From assembly GCF_021533215.1 (NCBI RefSeq), contig NZ_JAJNKA010000012.1, forward strand, positions 1 to 64,000: a stretch of 64,000 bases of DNA, given 5' to 3'. Shown piece by piece: positions 37,268 to 44,497 of this stretch. The stretch is from Portibacter lacus. Lineage in GTDB: Bacteria; Bacteroidota; Bacteroidia; Chitinophagales; Saprospiraceae. The translations under genes and the position numbers were made by a program. Below the pieces are notes generated by a model. That model saw only the letters and a list, made by a program, of their open reading frames with translations, did no database searches and was not told the DNA's origin. Each line of letters starts with the position of its first letter. The stretch's first letter is position 1.

Positions 37268-37522
37268 TTAATTAATGTTAACCGTTCGATCAGCATCAAC
37301 ATCTTTAAATTCAAACGAAGGAATATGTAGGCTGATTTTTTCATAGAAATAGTAGGTCTCTGTATCTTCATTATATTCAATAATATAACGATGATGAATA
37401 TTAACTGGAATATTGAGTTTTTTCCCATTCGGAAAAGTTATGGCCTCGTCTGAAATGGAAAATTCTTGTGCAGATATCCCAATAGATAAGAGTAGAAAGA
37501 ACATTAATTTCGCTTGTTTCAT
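37268..37522 (-). CDS. Small exported protein of unknown function
   Basis: 84 residues with a signal peptide (MKQAKLMFFLLLSIGISAQ, cleavage after SAQ) and about 65 mature residues, acidic and beta-rich, ending 'DVDADRTVNIN'. No family recognised. It is the first gene of a probable operon with the 45-residue membrane protein and the WD40 protein. Confidence 0.7.
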   Translation of the reverse strand: MKQAKLMFFLLLSIGISAQEFSISDEAITFPNGKKLNIPVNIHHRYIIEYNEDTETYYFYEKISLHIPSFEFKDVDADRTVNIN

Positions 37523-37589
37523 TTGCTTTATTTTTACTTGCTAAGTAAATACAAACATAATGGTTAAACCTCTATTTAATCATAGGTTT

Positions 37590-38057
37590 TCACTCAGAAA
37601 CCCAACTTTTAAATTGACCGATAATATCCCTGTTTGCTTCACCCGTCAGATAGCGAAAACGCCCATCCTTGCCTATTATTTCGTAAAGAGGAATGGAGGA
37701 AATGGGATATTTTTGAAACAAACTATCTTTAGGAACAATGGTATTTACCCCATTTAGATCCAACTTCTTAACCGCTTCCTTCCATTTTTCAGCTGAGTCA
37801 TCGATAGAAACATTTAGCAAGACAATTCCCTCGGATGCTAATTGGGATCGTATCTCTTTATACTTTTTAAAGTTTTTAATACATGGCCCGCACCAGCTAG
37901 CCCAGAAACTAATGTAGACTACGTGATCTTTGTAATCACTTAAGCGAGCAGTACTTCCATCCTGAAATTTCATTTCAAAATCTGGGGCATAATCAGTCTG
38001 CTGGGCGGCAACATTGAAGGAAAAAAAGAAAAATAAGATGTAGGTTATGACTTTCAC
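37590..38057 (-). CDS. TlpA-like thioredoxin-fold protein
   Basis: 155 residues. Signal peptide (cleavage near 'NVAAQQ'), then an AhpC/TSA-TlpA fold with redox motif WCGPC in 'SFWASWCGPCIKNFKK' and the cis-proline loop 'ISSIPLYEII'. It acts in the periplasm as a disulfide reductase or resurfacing protein; its partner is unknown. The start overlaps the NhaC stop by ATGA, so translation is coupled to the antiporter, an unusual pairing. Confidence 0.9.
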   Translation of the reverse strand: MKVITYILFFFFSFNVAAQQTDYAPDFEMKFQDGSTARLSDYKDHVVYISFWASWCGPCIKNFKKYKEIRSQLASEGIVLLNVSIDDSAEKWKEAVKKLDLNGVNTIVPKDSLFQKYPISSIPLYEIIGKDGRFRYLTGEANRDIIGQFKSWVSE

Positions 38058-39505
38058 TTACTTGCTAATTGACGAAGCTTAATTTTAAATCCTGCGAAAA
38101 TTAAGGTCATAATTGGACTTAACCAATTGAAAATTGCAAATGCAAAATACTCACCGACACCAACACCGAGCACCCCCGATTGATATGCACCACAAGTATT
38201 CCATGGAATCAATACAGAGGTAACCGTCCCGGAATCTTCAAGTGTTCGACTTAAGTTTTCAGGTGCAAGACCCTTGTCCTCATACGCTTGTTTAAACATT
38301 TTTCCAGGTATAACAATGGCTAAGTATTGATCGGAAGCGATGACATTTAATCCAAGGCAGCTCAAAACAGTGCTTGAAAAAAGTCCGAAAACAGAGCTCG
38401 CTACAGAAAGTAAGGCTTTTGTAATTCTTGATAAAGCGCCGATTCCATCCATAATCCCACCGAAAATCATGGCACATATAATTAGGTAGATGGTCCAGAG
38501 CATTCCTTTTATTCCACCTGCTGTAAACAGATCATTCAATGTTTCATTGTCCGTTACAATAGCGGTATCTGTAAATATTGCATTAATAATTGAAGAAATT
38601 TTAGAACTAGATAGCTCACTTAATATATCTGACTGAAAAATAACAGCAAATATTGCAGCCACAACTACTCCTGCACCTAAGGCAATCAACGGTTTGGTTT
38701 TCATAACTATTAAGGCAACTACTAAAAGTGGAACTGCGAATAACCACGGATTGATATTGAAAGTAGTATCCATCGTCTGAAGAAGACCACTTATATCGGC
38801 ACTTCCACTGGTCTCAATATTTAAACTAAAAAAAGTAAAGACCATTAAAGTTATTAGAATAGTAGGCACTGTCGTATAAGTCATGTACTTGATGTGCGTG
38901 AACAAATCCGTACCGGCCATCGCCGGAGCAAGGTTTGTTGTATCACTCAATGGAGACATTTTATCTCCGAAATAAGCTCCTGAAATAACCGCACCAGCAA
39001 TCATGCCTGTAGGAATTCCCAGTGCAGTTCCGATGCCTATCAAGGCAATACCTACGGTCGCAGATGTAGTCCATGAACTTCCAGTTGCAATAGAAATAAT
39101 GGCCGCAATCACTACAGAGGCAGGCAAAAAGATTCCTGGACTCAATACTTGCAATCCATAATATACCATTGCTGGAATAACGCCACTTACTAACCAAGTT
39201 CCAGCAAGGGCTCCTACCAGAATAAGGATGCAGATCGGAATGAGTACACTTTTTAAGTTCTCGAAGACCTCGCTTACCATGGTGCTTACTGTAGATTTAT
39301 TAAAAAATCCAACAATTGCTGCAATGGCACCACCGATTAGAAGAATAATCTGGTTCGAATAGTCACCGAGCCATGCACCATCTTTAAAGAATATATTGTA
39401 GGCAAGTAGTCCCATTAAGAGAATTACTGGAATCAGTGCTTCCCAAAGATTTAATTCTCTATTATCAACGATATGTTCATCGGTTCGGAATTCATTACTT
39501 GCCAT
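38054..39505 (-). CDS. nhaC: NhaC family Na+/H+ antiporter
   Basis: 483 residues, strongly hydrophobic, with around ten to twelve membrane helices. 'ATGSSWTTSATVGIALIGIGTALG', 'AGAVISGAYFGDKMSPLSDTTNLAPAMAGTDLFTHIKYM' and 'LEDSGTVTSVLIPWNTCGAYQ' are NhaC family signatures. It exchanges sodium for protons across the inner membrane and supports pH and salt homeostasis; some NhaC-like proteins carry malate/lactate, so the substrate is probable rather than certain. The downstream TlpA-like gene overlaps it by four bases. Confidence 0.92.
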   Translation of the reverse strand: MASNEFRTDEHIVDNRELNLWEALIPVILLMGLLAYNIFFKDGAWLGDYSNQIILLIGGAIAAIVGFFNKSTVSTMVSEVFENLKSVLIPICILILVGALAGTWLVSGVIPAMVYYGLQVLSPGIFLPASVVIAAIISIATGSSWTTSATVGIALIGIGTALGIPTGMIAGAVISGAYFGDKMSPLSDTTNLAPAMAGTDLFTHIKYMTYTTVPTILITLMVFTFFSLNIETSGSADISGLLQTMDTTFNINPWLFAVPLLVVALIVMKTKPLIALGAGVVVAAIFAVIFQSDILSELSSSKISSIINAIFTDTAIVTDNETLNDLFTAGGIKGMLWTIYLIICAMIFGGIMDGIGALSRITKALLSVASSVFGLFSSTVLSCLGLNVIASDQYLAIVIPGKMFKQAYEDKGLAPENLSRTLEDSGTVTSVLIPWNTCGAYQSGVLGVGVGEYFAFAIFNWLSPIMTLIFAGFKIKLRQLASK

Positions 39506-39650
39506 TACTTCAAATTTGGTAGACTGTAATAATACAATTTTAGGATTTCGTTTGCAAGTAAAAAAGAATGGAAGTAAATCAGACCTAAATGTATAAGCCT
39601 TGCTGAAATGGGTTCATTGAATTACTGTAAGTGGTATCACGAAGCATAAA

Positions 39651-40208
39651 TTAATCCCATGGATCAAAAGATGTTTTAAATAAAATAGCTTCCTCTGGAG
39701 CAAAATGGTCTACTCCAAAGGTACCAGGTGATTCAGTTAGTTTCCACTTAATCTGTCCATCACCATAAGGCTCTATTGTAGCTTTTCCTTTTTTCATCGC
39801 ATAGCAACTCACAACTTCTAACTCGAGAATTTTTTTGCCCACTAAGTATGGACTTTTCAGATAACACATGTTCACCTCATCTTGGGTGCCACAATCTATC
39901 CTAGAAGCATCTTCATTCATCGCGCAATATTGGCCAGAGACATAGCCGTCCTCCACATAAAACCAAGTACCGAAAGAGAACCCATTTTGATCTTCAGCTT
40001 CCCATTTACCAGAGATGAAATCTGGGTCAAATGGATCCATATACGTATTTGGTTCCTCCATAACGGCTACAAATTCTTCTGCAGCATCTGTAGTTTCTTT
40101 TTCACTTTCAATGTTTTTATTTTCGCTTGATTGTAATCCATTTTTAGGTGAATTGCAACTCATGCACAACAATAAAGAGAGTACAAAGAGGGAAATTAAT
40201 TGATTCAT
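39651..40208 (-). CDS. Cysteine-patterned lipoprotein A
   Basis: 185 residues, lipobox CMSC at the signal end. The domain (about 68-180) shows 'GxWEA', 'SGQYC', 'RIDC', 'NMC', 'VVSC' and 'ESPGTFGVDHFAP'. The lipoprotein at 41653-42174 shares the same four cysteines and the ES-x-G-x-x-G-x-DH motif, so they are paralogs. No known family recognised. It lies 94 bp downstream of the LytTR regulator on the same strand. A surface or periplasmic sensing role is only a guess. Confidence 0.75.
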   Translation of the reverse strand: MNQLISLFVLSLLLCMSCNSPKNGLQSSENKNIESEKETTDAAEEFVAVMEEPNTYMDPFDPDFISGKWEAEDQNGFSFGTWFYVEDGYVSGQYCAMNEDASRIDCGTQDEVNMCYLKSPYLVGKKILELEVVSCYAMKKGKATIEPYGDGQIKWKLTESPGTFGVDHFAPEEAILFKTSFDPWD

Positions 40209-40302
40209 ATTGCTTGGTTTTTATTTCTTCTAAAAATATGGATTACGACCTTTATCCTGACAAGTGGATTCGTAGTTGTACATTTCCAATGAGCAAATGA
40301 CA

Positions 40303-41052
40303 CTATCTGGATAAATCTTTAATCATGTCTTTGTTGCTTCGACTTACAGGGATATTAGAGTTGTCTTCCAGGATAATCTGACCACCATTCCCACGGATAT
40401 ATTTTTTGATAAATTGAAGGTTTATGATATGCGAATTATGTGGTCTTATGAAAAGCTCTTCAGGCAACTTCGCAGCAATTTCCTTCATGGTTTTACTAAT
40501 CAATAATTTACCACCATCAGCAGTATAGACTTCTGTATAATTGCCGCTAGATTCTAGCCTAAGAATATGTTCTGCTTCTATAAATTCAAGACCTTCTGCT
40601 GTGGGAAGTGCGACTTTATTGAACGAGTACCCAGAATTGCTAAGTTTGGCGACTAGTTCTTCTAATTTTTCTTGTTTAGAATCGTAATTGAGCATTTTCT
40701 TTACCTTTTCTATTGCTTCAGTAAGTCGTTCTTCGTCGATGGGTTTTAGCACATAATCAATTGCATTCGCATCAAAAGCTTTAATGGCATACTCATCATA
40801 GGCAGTGACAAAAATGACTTGAAATTTTCGATCCTTGATTTTATTGAGCATATCGAAGCCAGTCATTCTAGGCATTTCGATATCTAGAAAAACCAATTCG
40901 GGTTGATGTTCCAGAATTGCAAGCAATCCTTCTGTAGCGGAAGAACAGGTATCAATGATTTCCACTTCTTCTGCTACCCAAGACAATAGCTTGGTTAAGG
41001 ATCGCTGTGCATGTTCTTCATCATCAATAATGATGGATCGGATGGTTTTCAT
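40303..41052 (-). CDS. LytTR response regulator (RR1)
   Basis: 249 residues. Receiver domain (about 3-118) with acidic pocket 'IIDDEEHAQ', phosphoacceptor Asp57 in 'FLDIEMP', Thr in 'FVTAYDEYAIKAFD' and Lys in 'YVLKPID'. The C-terminal LytTR DNA-binding domain (about 150-248) has 'RLESSGNYTEVYT' and 'FIRPHNSHIINLQFIKKYIRGNGGQ'. It is closely similar to RR2 (52334-53077). No kinase is adjacent; the likely partner is the unpaired kinase at 48961-51018. It is the fourth gene of a probable operon starting with the S74 protein at 44400. Confidence 0.92.
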   Translation of the reverse strand: MKTIRSIIIDDEEHAQRSLTKLLSWVAEEVEIIDTCSSATEGLLAILEHQPELVFLDIEMPRMTGFDMLNKIKDRKFQVIFVTAYDEYAIKAFDANAIDYVLKPIDEERLTEAIEKVKKMLNYDSKQEKLEELVAKLSNSGYSFNKVALPTAEGLEFIEAEHILRLESSGNYTEVYTADGGKLLISKTMKEIAAKLPEELFIRPHNSHIINLQFIKKYIRGNGGQIILEDNSNIPVSRSNKDMIKDLSR

Positions 41053-41065
41053 AGATTATACAGGG

Positions 41066-41596
41066 TCATTTAGTTTTGCCATAGGTGCCGTTTTCTATTC
41101 TAATCTCTTTGATTTCTAGATTGTTAAATTTACCCATTTTGTCTGTGATCAAAAATTTATTCGCCTCGAAATATTTCTTTAATTTTTCAGGTTCATGGGT
41201 AGGAATCCCGAGCACGATTTCTTTTCCCGACTGGAAGACAACAAGAAAACTTCCCCACCCTTTATATTTTTTACCTGGTTGATACCGGTCTCCGAGGCTG
41301 ATCATCGGACTTTTTAATTCCTTACTTTTGTTTCCTAATTTTGAATGAACTGGAGTAAGTCTTAGCGAAAGAAATGGCGTATCAGCAATAATCTTATTAA
41401 GATCGTTAAACGACTTAATGGAATTAAATTGTTGAACAGTCATAGATTCGGGAGCTAAGGACACACTTGCTTTAATGTCCGTATGTTTGAACTCTGGTGA
41501 GATAATCCACATTTCTTCAAAGGTAGACAGACTGCTGCTTTGAGCAAAGCCTGAAATAGATATTCCTAGTGTTAATAATACCATTAAGATTTTCAT
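41066..41596 (-). CDS. Exported protein of unknown function
   Basis: 176 residues from the ATG at 41596, which starts a clean signal peptide (MKILMVLLTLGISISGFAQ); the open frame extends to 41647 but that adds a basic leader without signal character. The mature part has no recognised family; 'TVQQFNSIKSFNDLNKIIAD' and 'GWGSFLVVFQSGKEIVLGI' are its most distinctive stretches. It lies 13 bp before RR1 and 56 bp after lipoprotein B, so it is part of the S74-lipoprotein-RR1 operon. Confidence 0.7.
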   Translation of the reverse strand: MKILMVLLTLGISISGFAQSSSLSTFEEMWIISPEFKHTDIKASVSLAPESMTVQQFNSIKSFNDLNKIIADTPFLSLRLTPVHSKLGNKSKELKSPMISLGDRYQPGKKYKGWGSFLVVFQSGKEIVLGIPTHEPEKLKKYFEANKFLITDKMGKFNNLEIKEIRIENGTYGKTK

Positions 41597-41652
41597 TTTT
41601 TTTGTTTTTTGTAAGATGCATTTGGTGGGATTGTTCTTAAATGGCATCTAGG

Positions 41653-42174
41653 TTATAAAAATGGTTCGTTAGAGATTTTCTTAAGTTTTAAAGATTTAGG
41701 AACTAGGTGATCTTTCCCATATTCTCCAGCAGATTCGACTAATGTAAGCACGATGATGGAGTCTTGTCGCTGGATTTCGCCTTTGCTGACTTCAGCAGTT
41801 ATGCAGCTTTCCATACCTATTTCGATGTTTAAGGAATTTAATGGTCCTCTGACAGAACAATATTCACCTCCGTCATCTCCTGCACAATCTTCAAGGAAAA
41901 ACTTAAGTGCTTTGGAGCAGTATTCACCAGCGACGAAATCTTTGTCTACATTCAGATTAAGAATGAAATTGATGTCTTTATGGTCAATGTTTTGCCAAGT
42001 GCCAAGGATGAACTCTTTGTTCATCCGAGTTTCAACAGGAGTTTTTGCTTCCACAATTTTTTCAACTTGAACTACTTGCTTTTCTGCGATTTCGCTGTCA
42101 GATTCAACCGTCTGAACTTGCTTGCAAGCGCTAAAAATTAGGATTAATGTCAATATTTTAAGGACGACTTTCAT
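41653..42174 (-). CDS. Cysteine-patterned lipoprotein B (paralog of 39651-40208)
   Basis: 173 residues, lipobox FSAC. The domain (about 57-170) has 'GTWQN', 'AGEYC', 'LEDC', 'EYC', 'MESC' and 'ESAGEYGKDHLVP', aligning with lipoprotein A. The cysteines could form two disulfides. It starts 21 bp after the S74 protein B gene, so probably shares its transcript. Function unknown; occurrence on both sides of RR1 suggests the pair belongs to that signalling unit. Confidence 0.75.
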   Translation of the reverse strand: MKVVLKILTLILIFSACKQVQTVESDSEIAEKQVVQVEKIVEAKTPVETRMNKEFILGTWQNIDHKDINFILNLNVDKDFVAGEYCSKALKFFLEDCAGDDGGEYCSVRGPLNSLNIEIGMESCITAEVSKGEIQRQDSIIVLTLVESAGEYGKDHLVPKSLKLKKISNEPFL

Positions 42175-42195
42175 GTATGTCTTGAGTTTAAGAAG

Positions 42196-44400
42196 TTATT
42201 TTATTGCTAATGAATTCTGCTGTGCTTCCTGTAATGCCTTAATCTGTTTTCCTTGCATTTCTACTATTTTCATGAGCTGTTCGATCTGTTCTTGTTGCTC
42301 TTTTACAGCATTAACAAGCATAAAACTAAGGGAGTGATAATTCACAGACTTATAAGTTGTGGATCTTTTATGCTCATCCACATGATCCCATTCAGAAACC
42401 ATGAATGGTGCAACTTTCTCTAAGTCCTGTGCTACAGTACCAACAGTTGTTCCTTCTGGAATGCCAGCAGCGCCTGTGTAAGTGAACCAGACTGGGTTAA
42501 TCTGTTGGATGCTTTTTAGACCTTGATTGAATGGTTTGATATCTCGCTTTAGTCTCCCGTCGGAGGGTACTTCCCAAGTAGATGTTCCTGGCTTCATTGC
42601 AGAATCTGAACCTAAATGTAGAAGTCTCTCAGGTGCATAGTTTCCAAATCCTATCTTACCATTATCAACGGTCATTACATGATCATATTCATCAAGAATA
42701 GTAAAAACATTATCATCCGGACTATAATTTAAAGAGAAACCCCATTCGCCTTGATTCTGAAACCTAATGGCTTGATTGTAACCCTCTAAAACTAAAAAAG
42801 TACCATTTCCACGTGAAAAGTCATAGTTTCCTATTCTTATACCTTTACCTGTATCATTGAGACTAATGTCTAATGCATACTCTGGACTGTTCCTATTAAT
42901 CCCAGTTTTCCCATCCTTTTTAATTACAAAGGCATTATTAGCGCCAAATAAGCTTGAGTTCCCATTCCCTATGCTGAATGCATTGTCATCAGCCATCCAT
43001 TCTGTTTCACTCCCTCCTGTAGCATTATAGCGCCCTAAGGCAAGTTCACCAAAAGAATGAGCTCTAGCATGTGCGCCAATGGCCATAGAATAATTACCCT
43101 CTGCAGAAGATCTATAACCAGTAGCTGTGGCGGCTCGTCCAGAAACAGAATTGTCATCCCCCCAAGCAGTCGCATAAGCTCCTGTTAAGAAATTACCATT
43201 CCCCCAACTGGTAGTTAAGGAATCACGCAGGTTATTGTTATTTCCCCAAGTAGTAGAATTATATCCAGATACTTTGTTGCGGGTTCCCCATGCAGTACTT
43301 AAACTATCCGCACTGACCGTATTATTTGAACCCCAAGCGGTAGCAAAGTGTCCACTTACAAGATTCTCCTTTCCCCATAATGTACCAAAACTAGAATTTT
43401 GATCAGATGTATTGCCATACCCCCAAGTTGTTGAGTAATCCCCATTCGGCCTATTTTCAAAGCCCCATCTTGTTGTATATTTTCCTGTAGGAGTATGCTC
43501 GCTTCGATCCTTTCCCCATGAAAGATGACCATTTCCACCTTCATATTGAAAATACCCAATAGTACTTACGGCTGATCCTATCGTAAAACTGGTTCCTGTT
43601 GTAAGGTCAAGACTATTTTCATTCATTTTTAATGATTTCCCACTATCATTAGATAATGCTAGAATCCTTACTTGGTTTCCATTCGAGATATCTAATTTGT
43701 TATTAGTCGTTCTGAAGAGGAGCGTCTGAGTTGCATCTCCGACCTGCTGATCAATTTCAGACCTTAGATCAACCCAAGAAGTATTTCCCTGAGCATCTGA
43801 CTGAAGAATTCCACCACTCATCTGTGTTCCATCTTCTATTTTAAAAGCTGGATCCGAATGATAAGTTACCATAATTTGATCTAAGTAAGTCTCTGCATTT
43901 TGGCTGTCTTTTAAACCCGAAAGTTTGAAATAGATGATGGATTGAGAAGAACTAGCAATAAAACTAGAGCTACCTATTTTCCAGGTCAATGTATGGCCGA
44001 TTTCTTTTGATTCACTAGGCGTGAAGATTTCGAATTTAACCTCATTGTTAGAATGATCATGTTTATAAGCAAAATTAACGCGAATATCCTTTCCTACTGG
44101 AGTGTTCAAAGTGATTTCAATAACCGCTTCTTCATCTGTCAGAAGTTTTGTTGGTGCTTGGGCGCTATAATTACCATCATAAAATTCCACATTATTAATT
44201 TGCCAATTTTGATCGCCCATTAAATAGGAAGGAGGAATAACCCCTTCATTAAACCCTTCATTTTTAATCGAAATGGTATTGTTATCACCCTTTACGTGTA
44301 ACTTAGCAGAAGGATTACTGGTTCCTATACCCACATTTTGCCCAATAAGACTAATTATACTTATAAAAATCAGGATGATAGTGTAAAGGATTGCTTTCAT
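42196..44400 (-). CDS. S74 endosialidase-chaperone domain surface protein B
   Basis: 734 residues. Signal peptide, then 'QNVGIGTSNPSAKLHVKG', a beta-sandwich region (about 50-185), a run of about ten 14-15-residue beta-roll repeats of the form T-x-W-G-x-x-N-x-V-x-G (about 310-460) ending in YadA-like 'SMAIGAHARAHSFGELALG', and a C-terminal S74 intramolecular chaperone (from about 612, 'SDGRLKRDIKPF', 'GTVAQDLEKV') with a coiled coil at the end. S74 domains trimerise the chain and cut themselves off before the conserved Ser-Asp. A trimeric surface adhesin or fibre is likely; export route unknown. Paralog of 44474-46657. Confidence 0.85.
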   Translation of the reverse strand: MKAILYTIILIFISIISLIGQNVGIGTSNPSAKLHVKGDNNTISIKNEGFNEGVIPPSYLMGDQNWQINNVEFYDGNYSAQAPTKLLTDEEAVIEITLNTPVGKDIRVNFAYKHDHSNNEVKFEIFTPSESKEIGHTLTWKIGSSSFIASSSQSIIYFKLSGLKDSQNAETYLDQIMVTYHSDPAFKIEDGTQMSGGILQSDAQGNTSWVDLRSEIDQQVGDATQTLLFRTTNNKLDISNGNQVRILALSNDSGKSLKMNENSLDLTTGTSFTIGSAVSTIGYFQYEGGNGHLSWGKDRSEHTPTGKYTTRWGFENRPNGDYSTTWGYGNTSDQNSSFGTLWGKENLVSGHFATAWGSNNTVSADSLSTAWGTRNKVSGYNSTTWGNNNNLRDSLTTSWGNGNFLTGAYATAWGDDNSVSGRAATATGYRSSAEGNYSMAIGAHARAHSFGELALGRYNATGGSETEWMADDNAFSIGNGNSSLFGANNAFVIKKDGKTGINRNSPEYALDISLNDTGKGIRIGNYDFSRGNGTFLVLEGYNQAIRFQNQGEWGFSLNYSPDDNVFTILDEYDHVMTVDNGKIGFGNYAPERLLHLGSDSAMKPGTSTWEVPSDGRLKRDIKPFNQGLKSIQQINPVWFTYTGAAGIPEGTTVGTVAQDLEKVAPFMVSEWDHVDEHKRSTTYKSVNYHSLSFMLVNAVKEQQEQIEQLMKIVEMQGKQIKALQEAQQNSLAIK

Positions 44401-44497
44401 TTTAAATGGTTAATTAGTTCTATCCAAACATAAGTTGAATAAGTCATGCTGTCAAAGTCCAGCGACTGGATGGTCAGTTTCGATGAGTGGATGGTAG
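44401..44497. repeat. 97-bp duplicated promoter block, copy 1
   Basis: Matches 46658-46754 without gaps, 89 of 97 positions. It lies just before the start of S74 protein B and includes its promoter; its distal end supplies the last codons of S74 protein A. It marks a tandem gene duplication with period 2257 bp. Confidence 0.9.
44425..44456 (-). promoter_or_regulatory. Bacteroidota sigma-factor promoter of S74 protein B
   Basis: On the minus strand TTTG (44456-44453), 20 bases, then TATGTTTG (44432-44425) matches the -33 TTTG / -7 TAnnTTTG promoter exactly. Transcription would start about 20 bp before the ATG at 44400. The same arrangement occurs in the duplicated block upstream of S74 protein A. 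Confidence 0.75.
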
